DNA of 48,246 nt from Trachelipus rathkii (Eukaryota; Arthropoda; Malacostraca; Isopoda; Trachelipodidae). The stretch spans positions 32,501-80,746 of the forward strand of contig JABUQX010032361.1 in assembly GCA_015478945.1 (NCBI GenBank). The letters are read 5' to 3'. Below the pieces are notes generated by a model that searched no databases, was not told where the DNA came from, and saw only the letters and a program-made list of their open reading frames with translations. Both the position numbers and the translations under genes were made by a program. Position 1 is the stretch's first letter. Each line of letters starts with the position of its first letter. Below, one piece after another: positions 23,355 to 37,319 of this stretch.

Positions 23355-23840
23355 TTATTGCCAACCATAGGTATGAATAGAGCGAGCAAGCCACTCACAA
23401 GCGAGCAGCTAGGCATTTTGACAGCGATAGCTCAGTTCTGCCATTGCCATCTCAAGGTAAAACGCTGCGTATGCAGTCTACCATATGGTATCTTTAGTGA
23501 AATAAAACATGTAATGTATAAATATATATATCGTGATTATAACGAAAATATTTATTTTGATAAATAATTTAACAAGTGGTAGCGAAAGACAATTTTTTTT
23601 TTTTGGCATACCTAATCTCGCTTTTTATAAAATTATATATTGTATACAATGGGTTTTCATGTTACAGAAATATTGTAAAAGATACATATGGAATGAAGAA
23701 ACATTCCCAAGCTTTCACTTTCTCCTATATCCACAGCGTGAAAGGGTTAGGAGATTTTTTCATTTAAAGCGCGATTCGGCAGCGTTAGAGTCTTCAATAT
23801 ATTCTTTAGGATAAATTACTTTAGCACTGCCACCATTTTA
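23355..23840. other. unclassified island of ordinary composition
   Basis: A block with near-normal composition bounded by TA repeats. It includes gcgagcagctaggc near 23400 and gcgcgattcggcagcg near 23769. Two overlapping + strand frames (23358-23567 and 23533-23814) have no recognisable motif. It is a candidate for an unclassified transposon fragment. Confidence 0.35.
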
Positions 23841-24825
23841 TAACAAAGGTAATATCACTAACATTATTGTAAAGATAAAATAAATTAAAGAAATTTAACC
23901 TGACATTTTTAATCAGAGTGAGATAATACTAATCCCTTATTCTTACAACACGGCTATATCAATAGCAGGACGTAAAAAAGGCTCTTGCCAACACCCTTGC
24001 AGCACTTTTGATTTCATATATATTTATTAGATTTTTATGCCTTAGGGATAATAATCTTCGCAATATATAGGGTGTAAAGACTTTGCATTATAGACATAAG
24101 AGTGCTGATCACTTCAATAATAAATAATTTTATATGCAAATATCACTTCTTAACATGCACTATATTGAATACAAATTACATGTATAATTTAAAACCCATT
24201 CTAGTTTGGTTCTACTTCCTCAATATACACTATATTTATTAAATGATTATTGGAGTAGGTAATGATAACGTTATCTTTAATAATTCTATCTTCTTTTATA
24301 AATTTAAGATAGTTGTAATCATGTGTTATGAAACTAGAATAGCTTCATATATTATAAAGTAATTATTTCTTTTATGATTGCGGACGTATAAAATTATTAC
24401 TTACTCTAAAACTATATGAATCTCCCCACCCACTTTTTTGAGTTAAATTTTTTTCTCATGATGATATTTTATTTTTGAGTGAATATAGATATATGTTTTT
24501 ATATACTAATATTATATTAATAGATATTTCACGAGACTTTTTGTATCTATGTTCGTTTCTCACCAGCTAATGTAACCTATTCCCAAATGGCCGACACTAA
24601 AATAAGTCTATATTAGTATTAAAAAAAAAATAAAAAAAAAAAATAAAAAACTGTACGGATGAGGTAAAATAACATATATGACAGATCCTCACTATATATT
24701 ATTAATTAATCAATAATTGCTTATAATATTATATATATAATATTTATAAATATTATAATTAAAATTAATACTATTGCCAACATTCCCTCTTGCTGGTGTT
24801 ACTCAACTTATTTTAAATAGTGTTA
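23841..24825. other. no gene seen; A-rich tract at 24619-24650
   Basis: Anonymous AT-rich DNA. The tract of A runs broken by single T (24619-24650) could be an old poly-A tail, but no retroposon body was recognised upstream of it. Confidence 0.5.
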
Positions 24826-26680
24826 TGTGGACTCAAGTGGATAATAAAAGAGGGGAATGAGGTATACGAAATATTAGAGGGACTATATATAGAAGATATT
24901 TATAGAGAGTGAGATTTGAGGTTAATATGTAGAAGTAGTCCTAAGTATATACAGGCGTATATATATTGAAGTGAGTAATAATATTAATTCTTCCAATTAG
25001 TATGACTCTTTTTAAATTTCGTCCTAAAGTCATGCTAGTAGTTTTAAGCAGAATCGACGAGAGTAGAGTAGAAAGAGTGACAAAGAGTAGTCAATATATT
25101 GAAATATATACAATTTATCATAATATAATAAAGATGACTTAGAAAATATATCAAGGAGTGAGAGTGAAAGTAAAATCGATATTATTATGAATTAATTATT
25201 ATTACGTGACTGATACTATATATATATATTAAATAAATATTAGATATAAATTTATTTATTTACATATTAAAAGTTATTACTGATGAGGGAGAAGAGGATC
25301 AACGTGATTTAATAAATAATAAATAATAATAATAATAATAATATAATAATCCAAATAATAATATTTAATGCAATAAAATTATTTTCTGCAATATAATTTA
25401 TTATGAAATAACTTAAAATAAAATTTACAATATTACAATAATATTATGAAGATAAAAAGTCAAAAAGAAGAAATGGAAAAATCTTTCAGCAACAGAAAAA
25501 TTTAAACATTATAATAGGCAACGATTGTGATAAACTAGAGCGAGGGATGGAAATTGGACGTGATTGTGGACGGCGTACTGAAACGACAGAGATAGATCTG
25601 AGGATTTGAAGAAGGACGAAGATGTGAGAGAGAGAGATGAGAGAGTAGAGTGAGAGAGATGACCGAGAGCAGTGCGATAGTATGCGCAACGTAATTAAGA
25701 TGGAGCATTCTATGAACAGAAATTCTCCGCTCTACGCAGAGCAGATGTAGAAGAGAGAGACGAAAGGGGACCGTAGAGAACCCGATTCGTATTGAGAGAG
25801 AGAAGAGAGTCCAGGTTAACAAAGCTGATCAGCAAAAGAGTGAGAGAGGCAGCAGAAGAGAGACGTGGGCGAGATTTTTGAATAGAGAGCATCCTTAAAA
25901 TTCCCATACAGTATTAATTAAATGCCTCAAGGATCTGATAGAGTAAGATACAGTTAGAAACTATTTGATTATAGTATGATAGTATAGATAGAATTAAAGA
26001 TATATTTGTTTATTGTGATTGAGTATTAGATAATTTTGATAATATGAATGTGAATTATGAATATTGGATAGTAAATGATAGAGTTAGAAGAGGGATTAGA
26101 TTATAATAGAATAGATAGAATATAGATAGCACGATTAAACTTGAGAGATAGATAGATAGTAATAAGATAACGTAACTTAGAGGGAGGTTAAAATTATAAA
26201 TAGTAAAATATTATTAATAATAAACATTAGTGATTGTGGTGATAATTAGAATTAATATAAATAAATATTAACATGATGTAATATTTCATATATAAGTTAT
26301 AAATATGAAATAAATTTTAATTATATAGTGTGAATAAATATATATATAAGTTGGTTAAAAAATAATTAATTATTATTATATTATTGGTGAGGTGAAGTGA
26401 AATATTGGTAGGCATAAACACATAAAATGAACATTATAACATAATTAGTGCATAGGAGAGTGTGAGATAGAGTGATAGTATAGATGATTAAATAGATAGT
26501 TATAATATGAATAGTTAGATATGAGTATATAATATATATAGTAATATATATTCAAAGTGAGTGATATATGTATATATTATTATTAATATTAGTTTGTGTA
26601 TGGTATTATAATTGGTGTGATATATATATGTATTTTAGTTTATAGTTATTATAATAATATTAGTATTTATATTTTTGTAT
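24826..26680. repeat. purine-biased, C-poor block on the + strand
   Basis: The + strand is rich in AG words (GAGAGTGAGA, GATAGATAGA, TAGAGTGAG) and very low in C, especially 25920-26660. GAGAGA runs lie at 25625-25665 and 25793-25810, GATAGATAGATAG at 26147-26158, and a short (AAT)n at 25316-25340. It probably descends from mixed (GA)n and (GATA)n arrays. Minus-strand Ser/Leu/Arg-rich frames here (25486-25907) are composition artefacts. Confidence 0.55.
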
Positions 26681-26689
26681 ATGTATAAT

Positions 26690-27165
26690 GTATATATAAA
26701 TTAAGTATATAATATATATATATATCTAATATATATATAATATTAATATAATATTATTAATTATAGTTAATATTATATTTCTGTCAAATAAAATATATCT
26801 TAATAATATATATAATTATATATATATATTTATATAATTATATATTATATATATATAATATATATATAATAATAATATTTATATAATATATTATATATAT
26901 ATATATAATATAATATTATATATATATATTATATTACTTTATTAATATATATATTATATATATATCTATATAATAATATATATTATAATATTATATTAAT
27001 TAATTTATAATAATTATTTATATATATATTATATTATATATATTATATATTAATTATATACTATATATAATTTTAATAATAATAATAATATATATTAATA
27101 TAATATAATAAATAATATATAATTAAAATTATAATTTTTATATTATATATAATATTATTAAAAAA
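26690..27165. repeat. TA/AAT-rich block
   Basis: Nearly pure A and T with many TATATA and TATTATA tracts and an (AAT)n run near 27075-27090. Confidence 0.85.
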
Positions 27166-27400
27166 CGCAGCCCGATATGATTAGATCGTTATAGAGCACT
27201 CTAATACCCAAACATAGAGCGTAGGGTCCCAGTTCTAGCAACTGGTCGGGTGGGTAAAAATATGTGACTAATTCTCTCCTTGGCGTATGGTCTATCTAGT
27301 CTGCTCGGATGTTAGATATTGAATAGATTTACAACTCATTGCCTATCCATTGAGAAATAGGACTATGCCTAGGATGATGGTATATGTTTTAATCTCTGAA
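27166..27400. other. short unclassified island
   Basis: About 235 bases of normal complexity (for example gggtcccagttctagcaact near 27224) enclosed by AT repeats. No frame or known repeat was recognised. Confidence 0.4.
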
Positions 27401-28230
27401 AAAAATAAAAAATATTAATATATATCTATTATTTAATATAATTATATATATAAATATTTATATATTATAGGTACTTTAATTCATATATTAAATAGTTAAA
27501 TATCTTATATTATTTATGAAATTATATATATATATATATGCAATAGTATATAATTATAAAAATTCATATTTAACTATCATTAAATATCTAAGCATTTAAA
27601 AAATACTCATAACACATAAATATGAAGATCTAAATTCATAACACCATTTTGAGTATTATATATAAACATGCATAGTTTTAAAAAATTTATATTATGTTTA
27701 TTATATTTATATTATTGAATATATATTAATATATAATATTGATAGGATATTTTTATTTTATTATTAATGAGTTAATTATATTATGTTTATTTGTATGGTA
27801 TTAATATATTAGGATTTATTTTAGTTTAAGGTGGCGAAGTCGATCGCTATGTTCCACATTATTGTAGAGCATGAAGGAATTGACACATAGAGTCGAGAGA
27901 GTGAGAGAGATTTAAATCACACATAAAGTTAGGTCGGATTATTACCCGATAATCTTATATTCCAAACTTCAGTAATCATTTTCAAATTTTCCTACATTTC
28001 ACTATATAATTATATTAATTATTTTGTAGTAGTATATTGATTATTTAATAGGTATGGTTAGTTGATAAGTGAGTTTAGATATATACGTTTGGATTAAATA
28101 TAAAGTATAAGGTCAGGTTATTTATTATTTATACATAGGTTAGTATAGTTTAAAGATATATTTTAAGAAATTAGGTATTGTAGTTAAATATAATATATTG
28201 AATATATAAGTTAATTAAGGTATTCACTGA
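27401..28230. other. AT-rich, no gene seen
   Basis: Mostly AT tracts with a short less AT-rich piece at about 27830-27960. Nothing classifiable. Confidence 0.55.
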
Positions 28231-28640
28231 TTGAGAATTAAGCGAGAATTATATATAATAAGAAATTAGGATTTCACGCGCCAGTATATACGTTTTATAA
28301 AGTGTTGTCGGGATTTCAGATTGGCTAGGGCAATCAGTTATCAATATTATTCCATAGATTACTTTTGGATAGGTATACTGGGCTACATCTTTTTTTATCT
28401 AAATTGTTCAAGAATTGGGCTCTACACGGAAATAGGTTAGTAGGGTATTAAGTTAAGATTTTTAAGCACTTATTAGACGCTCCTACGATATTACTCAGTG
28501 CATTCGTGATTTTATTGCCGGTATGACAGATTAACAGCTAAAATTTTGACTCGAGAGGTTTTCTTCGCTGGCATCAAAATATCTCGTACGGTAAATTATA
28601 CCACAAATTTCCCCCACGGACTCCACGAGGCCTCCCAGAA
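28231..28640. other. unclassified island of ordinary composition
   Basis: About 400 bases with near-normal GC, ending in a C-rich stretch (cccccacggactccacgagg at about 28611-28630). All frames carry stops. It could be a transposon remnant; no ends were found. Confidence 0.35.
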
Positions 28641-29459
28641 AAAAATGAGTGAAATAAACAATTTATTAAAAATAAAACAGATATATGAGTAAATAATTCG
28701 TGTAGAAGTATGAATCTTACTTGTATTAGTATAATCTGTAGTGTGAGGTTAAAAACAATATATATAATTTATTTAACTCTGATCTATTTCAATTTTTTTT
28801 ACACTAAAAAATATATATGGACAATTTTAAATTGTTCTTATTATTTATTAATGATTATTATGCTTAATTTATAATAAGAATGAAAATAATTGTATGATAT
28901 ATATAATTATTAGCTTTTACAATAATTATATTATATTATTTATTAATTATTAATTTATTTATTATTATTATTTGGTATTTTATTTTATAATTATTATATT
29001 GAAAGAGAGAAAGTATAGGAAAATGAAGGAAAGAGTGAGACAACAATCTTCAACTATGCAGAGAGATTTAAAGATACAAATTTGTAATTAAACTCTTCTT
29101 GTAAAAATACTCAAGTATAAATTCTTATGTGCGTCCTTCGGAAACACATGGCAATAACTTTATACTAGATTTTCACAAACATTAAACATCAGGGTGAGAA
29201 TACAAAAAGAAATCCTAGATCTTGCCAAAGGCACGGTAAAATATTATTATTAGGATTATTTGCTTTATTCTCTCTTCATCAGGGTAATATTCAAACAGTT
29301 GGCTTTTAAACATGATAAAGCATATACAAAAAGGAGTCGTGAAAATAAAGAAAAAAATTATAATAATTTATAATAACAGATTTATATAGATTATTAAAAT
29401 GCCGGAAGAGTAAAGGGTAAAAGAAAATAAATATGAATAGATAGGAATTATATGAGGGG
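28641..29459. other. no gene seen; TTATTA tracts at 28840-29000
   Basis: AT-rich sequence with degenerate (TTA)n near 28845-28995, followed by anonymous sequence. Confidence 0.55.
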
Positions 29460-30060
29460 AGAAAAAACTGAACAAAAAGAACTCAAATAAATAATATAAT
29501 AAATTATTATATATTAAATATTATAAATCAAGTAATATAATAATAATAATACTATAAATATAATAATAATGGAATAATTAATATCACAGTCTAATTAATT
29601 ATTAAACTATACATAAATTAAATAATAATAATAATAATAACGATAGAATTAATAAATAATAATATTTAATAATCTAATAATAAATAATAATATAATAATA
29701 ATTTTAAATAAAAATAAATTAAATCATAATAATTACATTAATAATAATAATAATAATAATTATATAAATAATAATAATAATAATTAATGAGAAATGGTAA
29801 TAATTATTAAATATAATTAAATAATAATATAAATAATATATAAAAAATAATAATAATAATAATATTAAATGAATTAATAATAATATAAATATATAAATAA
29901 TATTAATAATAATAATAATAATATGAATAATATAAATTATATAAATTAAATAATTTAAATAAATAAGATAATAATTAATATATATTATATTAATATAATA
30001 TAATTAATTAATAATAATTATAAATAATTATATAATAATAATTAATAAATTAATTAATTT
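29460..30060. repeat. degenerate (AAT)n block
   Basis: Nearly all A and T, built from AATAATAAT runs (29624-29640, 29740-29760, 29846-29866, 29902-29922) separated by AAATTAAATA. Confidence 0.8.
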
Positions 30061-30179
30061 TTAAGGATAAAAATAATCTGAGGAAAATCTTTAGGTATGG
30101 ATGGAGTATATTGTTTTCTTGATTTCCTTAATTCGACAGAGATGAAAAATGAGATGAACATTGTAAGAATAATTCATAA
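30061..30179. other. short island between AAT blocks
   Basis: About 120 bases of normal complexity; nothing recognised. Confidence 0.4.
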
Positions 30180-30720
30180 AAATTAAAATATAATTATAAT
30201 AAAAGTAGATTAAATAATATAAATTATTATATAATATATATAATTATAATATATAGATATAATTAAATAATAATATAATATAATAATAATTAATATAATA
30301 TATAACATATAATAAATAAATAATTATAATTAAAATTAATAATATATTAATATATTTTATATTAATAATATATAATTAATAATATTATATTAATAATATA
30401 ATATAAAAATAAATAGATAAATTATTAATATATTAATAAAAAATATATATTAATTTAATAATTAATTTAAATAATAAAAATATTAATAGCTTAATTATAA
30501 GAACTTAACTATTTAAATAATATAAAATATTAATATTAGAGCATAATTGAAAATAAAAATCATCGTAAATTAAATATAAAAATATAATAATAATTAACAT
30601 TATATATAATTATAATATAATATAATATTAATAATATAAATATATAATCATAAAATGTGAATAAGATTAATAATAATAATCCTAATATTACTATATATTA
30701 CATATATATTACATAAATAT
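30180..30720. repeat. degenerate AT/AAT block
   Basis: A/T-only tracts with TAATATAATA words and no fixed unit. Confidence 0.8.
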
Positions 30721-31420
30721 TTTTGATGACTGTTTTCCGTTACGAAATTATTATATTATTTTATACAAAAAAAAAACTTTATTTGACAAACTAATTATAT
30801 ATAAGATACTCAGGGGAGCAACTTATTTAGGAAAACTGTACAAATAATAGATTAAAAATAAAAAAAACACGCACCAGCACTGCAGATTCATTGAACGAAC
30901 GATGTTTAGTGATTGAAAGATGGTCTGATGCCTGCGTTAAATTTCGGATTTTGATCTAATTGTTTCGTGTTTTTTCATATTATTTCATAACTTTATTAAA
31001 TCTATATTATCAGCTAAAGTAAAGACTTTAATTGACTTAATTTTTTAAAAAGATGAATATTTACATTGTTGGCACTGATTAAATGACATTCATAATCTAG
31101 GCATTTATAATTTCTTGTTTTAATTTTTAATTTTTATATTCCATGATCATGAAGTTTGAACGAAATTTTTAAAGTTCCGAGGCTTTAAATACGAGAAACA
31201 AACTGATCAATAGGGTTGTCTGGCGACAAACATAGGTAGATGATAATTGTATGTTAAATTACTACATTTAATTTTGAGCAATTTGAGCTTGGCTAAATAG
31301 AGTGAGCATATTATATAAATATAGTGAATAATGTGCTCGCAATTGATTCGACAAATTTTAAGATTACCTGGGCATTCAATTTTATATTTGATTCGGCTTA
31401 AGCGCGATAGTTATTATTTA
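30721..31420. other. unclassified island
   Basis: About 700 bases less AT-rich than its flanks, with no open frame above background and no recognised transposon end. Confidence 0.4.
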
Positions 31421-31580
31421 TTAGTATTGTTATGTATATATTTAATATTATTATTATCATTACTAATTTTAATAATAATATTAGCATTATTATAAACACT
31501 AATATTATTGCTGTTTATAATTATATTATTTTCTATATTTACTTTATTCTTTTTTTTATTTAATAAATGAATAAAATAAT
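31421..31580. repeat. degenerate (ATT)n tract
   Basis: TTATTATTA-type sequence on the + strand. A minus-strand Asn-rich frame across it (31414-31644) is an artefact of the repeat. Confidence 0.7.
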
Positions 31581-31695
31581 ATGAAATTCGAAAAAATGAT
31601 ATTATTTTTGTTATTCTCATCTGAGTCAGTTCGATTCTCCGCATACACTGATGACTGGATACGCTCGCGACTAGTGATAATAGTAGTAGCAGTCG

Positions 31696-31769
31696 AGGAG
31701 GGGAGGGGGAGGAGGAGGAGGAGGAGGAGGAAGAGGAGAGGTGGGAAAGGAGGAAGAGGAAGAGGATAT
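31696..31769 (+). repeat. (GGA)n polypurine tract
   Basis: About 74 bases of uninterrupted or nearly uninterrupted purines on the + strand, built from GGA, GGGA and GAA units, with at least five runs of three or more G. It is by far the most G-dense site in the window and has the composition needed for triplex or quadruplex DNA. The Arg/Gly-rich frame through it is a composition artefact. Confidence 0.85.
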
Positions 31770-32575
31770 TTGTGAGCTGTAGTGTTTATACCAGTGGTAT
31801 ATTATGCATGTATTTTCTCAGTTTAAGAGTTTTTATACTTTAGCTCATATGTTCTGCATGCTCATCATTGTCGATGACTCAAAGCATAAAATTAATTATA
31901 TATATATTATAAACTCAATATCAACTTATTACCTAAATTAAAACGAAGTCCTAATTAAGTGCTAGTCCGGGAAGATATATATATAAGTTATTAAAAGAGC
32001 CTAGGTAGATATTAAAGCACGCCGTACTACCCTCATAAAGTTATTTTAACAAACCTGTTGAAGAATTTTTATAAAATATTCTTTATTATATTTTTTGAAT
32101 TCTATTTTTTTATTATTATTTTAGATATATTTAGGTATATTGAAGATTCGAAAATCTAATTTAAATGAAAAACTATATTTTATGAGCTCATTTATTTATA
32201 ATTTTGAAACTCACGTTATTTTATTTTAAATACGCGAATTTAAAATTAATTATGTCATTTCTCAGAATTAACATACTCATCACTGCTTAAAGCTTCTACT
32301 CCAATTAACTCTCTATAATAAGGAGGGTGGTACACTCTTATAACAATCCACAGACGAATGCCAAGCCCACAAGGAGAAATAGCTCACAATCTTCACACTA
32401 AACGAACTAGTTGCGAACTTCTATAATCATGGGACAATACTTCGCTTTTGCTATGGGATGAGTGCCTAACCTAGGGCTATCGAGCGCGTTGTTAAACAGA
32501 GACTATATATAGTAATGTTAATTCTAAAATTAAAATAATATAGTGTTGATATTTTAACCTCGAAAACATATAATT
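31770..32575. other. no gene seen
   Basis: Anonymous sequence; the part 32270-32500 is less AT-rich but shows no frame or repeat signature. Confidence 0.5.
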
Positions 32576-32579
32576 ATGT

Positions 32580-32805
32580 GTATTAATAATATAATAATAT
32601 TAATTATAATAAATATATATAATATAATTAATTAATATATAATATACTATATATATATATATATATATATTATTATATATAATATTAATATATATTATAT
32701 ATCATATATATATTATATATTATATATTATATTAAATATGTAAATTAAAAAGATATATTAATTATATATATTAATATATATATATATATATAATTTATAT
32801 GTTAT
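32580..32805. repeat. TA-rich block
   Basis: TA runs (for example 32647-32670) mixed with TATTATATATA tracts. Confidence 0.85.
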
Positions 32806-32989
32806 TTAAAAAAAAATACTGCCTAACGCTTAATGTGAGATAAAACATCTCATATATATATTCAAATTGAAAATACTGAATTAATAAATAAAAAATATAA
32901 TGAATTATAAATAATTACTATACATATATCACATATTACAACAAAATACGAGTATACAATAACCTATAATAATACATTATAAACATCAT

Positions 32990-34110
32990 TAGGAGGATGC
33001 AAATGCCAACACACGTAATCTGTAAGTACCAACTAAAAACACAACACCACTATTTATTAAATACTATTAACTATCCATTACTATCATATTCACTATCATC
33101 ACTATCACTGACACTCACACTATGTTATAAATTACATTAAATATGGTTATAGCACCTTACAATCAAATTATTCACAATAAATTATATTATTTGATATTTA
33201 TCAGCTATAATATAAATTATTCATTAACTAATATTACACTAGGTATTATAAATTATTCATTGTATCAACACACAATCACTATGTATTATAATACTATGTT
33301 TAATTATAATTAAATTATATTTATAATAATCACTATATAATAATAATATACATGGACTAATTAATCAATAATTACGAGAACATTAAATAAATTCAAACAT
33401 AAATTATTATATATAATATCACTATATCACACAAAATCAGTTATACTGCTATTTATATAAGGTTAAATAAATAACGTATAATATAACCACTCAATATCGC
33501 GTGTGGTGTGTGTTGTGTTTTAATTAAGAAATTGCCACTCATGACCCTAGCGACTATTTTATTATACATAATATTTTTAATTAAAAAATAATACAACGTA
33601 TAATGATCATTGGGATCAATAAGGGAAACTCATCAATAATATATCTGACATAATTTAGTTATTATTAAATGAAAACCTAAAAACTATAATCAGTTATTTT
33701 TTAATATATGAGAATTTAAATATAATAAATGAAAGAAGAAATGATTTCAATTGTTATAGTTTGATTTTACCATATAACATGAGAGTGATCAACATTAAAA
33801 ATAAATTATATGATTTAAAATTGAAGGTTCTAGCAATGTAGTATTCAGATGTTAAACCTTATCACACTTGAATAATTTATCTAGCCACTACTGTAATATA
33901 TTGAGAGTAATAACAAATGCTGTTCCTACTCTACACTATTCCTTAACAAACTCACACAATATCTCTAGAGTCAATTCTAAACGCATAAATGAGATGAGAT
34001 CTTGTAAAATCTTCACATATACTAATAAATCGATTCATGACTTAATACTACTTATTCATATTCCAAATAATATCTTCAATCAAAATACATCTATCTGGTA
34101 ATAATTACTC
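32990..34110. other. G-poor, C-biased block, no gene
   Basis: The + strand has many CACTAT, ATCACTATCA and ACACAC words and little G, most clearly at 33030-33480, the reverse of the bias at 25-26.6 kb. It resembles a decayed (CACTAT)-type array. The 77-codon + frame at 33868-34101 has no recognised motif. Confidence 0.45.
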
Positions 34111-34127
34111 ATATCTATTTTCGCCCT

Positions 34128-34170
34128 CCCTCTGGTTCCAGCAATCCTACACTTCATTGAAACCAGAGGG
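34128..34170. repeat. 12-bp-stem hairpin
   Basis: CCCTCTGGTTCC at 34128-34139 pairs with GAAACCAGAGGG at 34159-34170 (11 of 12 pairs) around a 19-base loop. It stands out because the arms are GC-rich in an AT desert. It is not called a terminator because there is no gene beside it. Confidence 0.75.
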
Positions 34171-35340
34171 AATATTGAAATTGATTATATATTATAATTT
34201 AATTATATATTACCTTGTAAATATTACTATGTAATTACACTAATATATATATTATTAATATCTAATATATTAATAGGTTTCCAATCGTATTTTATTTAAA
34301 TTAGTGAGCAGATTTATTATAATTATCCCTTTTATATGTATATTCACCTATTTATTTTTCTCCATTCTTTATGAATAAACACACTTTTAAAAACCTATAA
34401 AGGTTAAGTCAATTAAGAGCATAACAGCCGCAAAGAAATTGAATAATTGTTTTAAAAATAGCTTAAATTAATGCTAGACATGCAAGAATAGAAAGTATAA
34501 CATAGCCTTTCACCTTTCTAAAATACCATGATACTTCATAATAATGTAGTAATCTGGGCAGCTTACTTTTGGCAGCAACGTGGCTTCCCATGACGATTTC
34601 GATTCCCTGACTGCACTTTAAATGAATCTCCCTACCCTCTTCCTCTGCGGTGTGGATGCGGAGAAAAGAGAGACGAAGGAAGACTGTTCTTTACAGTTGA
34701 ACACTTGGCACAAGATTGGATAGTAAATTAAATGTATTATGTGAAACGCGTACGACGAACTATACTAACAACACAAACTTTTGATTATTGTTAGTGATTA
34801 AGACGTCATTGTAAGTACATAGATTCTAGTTCATGCTACTACTTACAATTGTTTGTGTGTTTAAACCAATATTTTTCACGTTCTAAAGTATTTTTTGATT
34901 TGTTTTCAAATAGCGTTTCAAAGCAACAATAATATCACACTTAGATACTAGAGGAGAACCGGAGGTCAGCTTTTAATAGTTATGCATACGCAGGGGACCT
35001 TTATTTGTAAACTGTCCGAGTTTACTAATTCGCTTGCAAAATAATTGTAACTAAAAATTCGAAAATATTTGACAATTGATCTATGGTAACTAAAAGATTA
35101 AATCAATTAACCTTAAAAACCTTCGACATGTACCATGCATTTGATTAAAGTTATTTCAAAATTAAAATAGTTTCGTTCAAATAAATTATATATTAAATAG
35201 AGTGAATAATATTTAAAACAAAATATATAGGACTATAAATAATTTATGATCCAGTATTAGACTTTCTATCAATAGATATATTTTATATTTTATTATAAAG
35301 TAAATGTAATTATTTTTTTAAGATTATTTTATATTTACTA
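34171..35340. other. no gene; island of ordinary composition at 34540-35110
   Basis: AT-rich margins enclose about 570 bases of near-normal composition containing ctcttcctctgcggtgtgga near 34636. No long frame or repeat ends were seen. Confidence 0.45.
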
Positions 35341-36640
35341 TATATATATTTATCACATATATCTCTCGCCTATGAAATATCTATATTAATACACTATTAT
35401 TTATATACTATATAACACTTTATTATTATAATATAAATATTATTATGTAAGCTTACTAATTATATAATATATACTATATATAATATATCATATAATATCT
35501 CACTGTTACTTATACTGCTACTACTACTGTCATAAGACTATCTTCGCTCTTTCTCACATGTCAGTTATTTTCACCACTTTTATTCGCAATTTGTGCGTTA
35601 CTTATTTATGACTGTATTATCTTTCTATTATGGAAATTATAACTAATTAGATACCATTATATAATCATATAATATTAGCCTCACTTAATATCCATTAGAC
35701 TTATCTTAAAGCTCGGTTCATCTAACTATAATACACCACCTACCTATTATATTAATAAACTTACCTGATTTACTAATACAATCACATAAAAACTCAAGCT
35801 CCTTAATTAACTTAACTTAAGCTCTCTAATCAATAATAATATATATAAATTAATAAATCACTTATACTATCACATTGTTCCTCTATAATCTATTATTATT
35901 ATTATAATAAATAATACAATGGCGTAACGATTTTAGCAAGATTTATAACTAACTATTATGAGTTAAGAGTGAATAATAAGTTATAAATTATTAGTAAAGT
36001 TAGATTAATTATACTAATACATAAATAATTAATTAATAATATAATATTAAATATAATAATTAGATATCAAACATATATTAAATATAATACTTTTAAATTA
36101 TAAAATATTATTATATTCTTACTATATAATATATTATATAAATATGTATAATAATAATTAAATATAATATAAATAATAGATTCAATAATATAATTTAATA
36201 ATGTTTCAAAATGGTACCGTTTTTTTAGAAAATAAATATAAAAATTAATATTAAATATATTAATACAATTTAATATATATTATTAAATTATAATTAACCT
36301 ATAATATAAATAATAACCATTAATATAATACTAACTAATAATAATATATAATCAGTAATATATAATAATAATAAATAAATCAATATTTGAAAATATATAA
36401 TAATTGTATAAATTAAGATATTTAAATAATAATAATAAATTATCAATTATATAGGAAAGCATCTTTAATTATTGCTATTAACATTGACGATGACAATAAT
36501 TTGGAAATGTATGATACCCTTCCTCATCAAGTTCTTATATAGCCACTAAGGAATACACCTTTATATATAATTGGTATATATAGATATAAGTATATTATAT
36601 AATTAATAAGTATAATATATAATTATATAGTATAATGAGA
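35341..36640. other. AT-rich, no gene seen
   Basis: Alternating TA tracts and C-biased AT-rich sequence (35480-35880), then almost pure A/T to about 36450. No coding signal. Confidence 0.6.
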
Positions 36641-36690
36641 GAGTAGTAGAGAGAGAGAGAGTAAGAGAAGAATAATTCAAATTATTCTTT
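36641..36690. repeat. (GA)n run with adjacent palindrome
   Basis: A GAGAGAGA tract at about 36640-36661 is followed by the perfect palindrome AGAATAATT-CA-AATTATTCT at 36668-36687. Confidence 0.7.
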
Positions 36691-37319
36691 ATTTACAAAT
36701 TTCCATCGTAAGTTTTCCTCATAGATAGAAGAAAAGTTTCGAAACGCATGCATTCTTACGTATATTTATTTATTTTCATCCGCATCTTACTAAGAAAATC
36801 ATAACTTATAAAGAAACATAGTTATAATTTCGTAGTATATTAAATATAGAATATATTATTGGATTTCAATTGATGTATTGAATATTTGTTTCACACAGTT
36901 AAATTTTACTCACTTATATGATGAGATATCTTGGTTGGTGCGTCTATTTCCAAAGAGAATTATTTTTGTTTTATGAACGACAATTCTCTTCACTGAAATG
37001 AGAAAATCTACATTAGGCTAGCATGGAGTGGTGTGATTTATGTATTTTTAAAAAATAGTCTTTTTTTCACTCCTCAAATTAAAACTGTATATGTTTAGCT
37101 CTATACGTTTGGCCTATTCATATTTATTTCTAAGTATTAAATGTGACGAATACCTCCTACACAAAATTAGTTTAAATAGTTGAAGCGGAAGCTATATATC
37201 TGCGTACATCATTGGTAGTCTTAACTTTCGCGCCATTTCTCCTTACTTCATCAGTGTCTGAGGAGGGTCGTTACCGACCGAATGACATATATGGGAGCCT
37301 ATATCACCTTAGGGTTCCT
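36691..37319. other. unclassified island
   Basis: About 600 bases of ordinary complexity with a short hairpin GGTCG-TTAC-CGACC near 37266-37279. No open frame of interest. Confidence 0.4.

Noticed and set aside
25486..25907. Three overlapping minus-strand Ser/Leu/Arg-rich frames
   Set aside because: They come from GAGAGA-type purine repeats on the + strand; no motif or start context supports them.
31414..31775. Asn-rich minus frame and Arg/Gly-rich plus frame
   Set aside because: They translate an (ATT)n tract and the (GGA)n tract.
34128..34170. Hairpin considered as a transcription terminator or microRNA precursor
   Set aside because: There is no gene upstream or bacterial context, and the 43-base structure is too short for a microRNA precursor.
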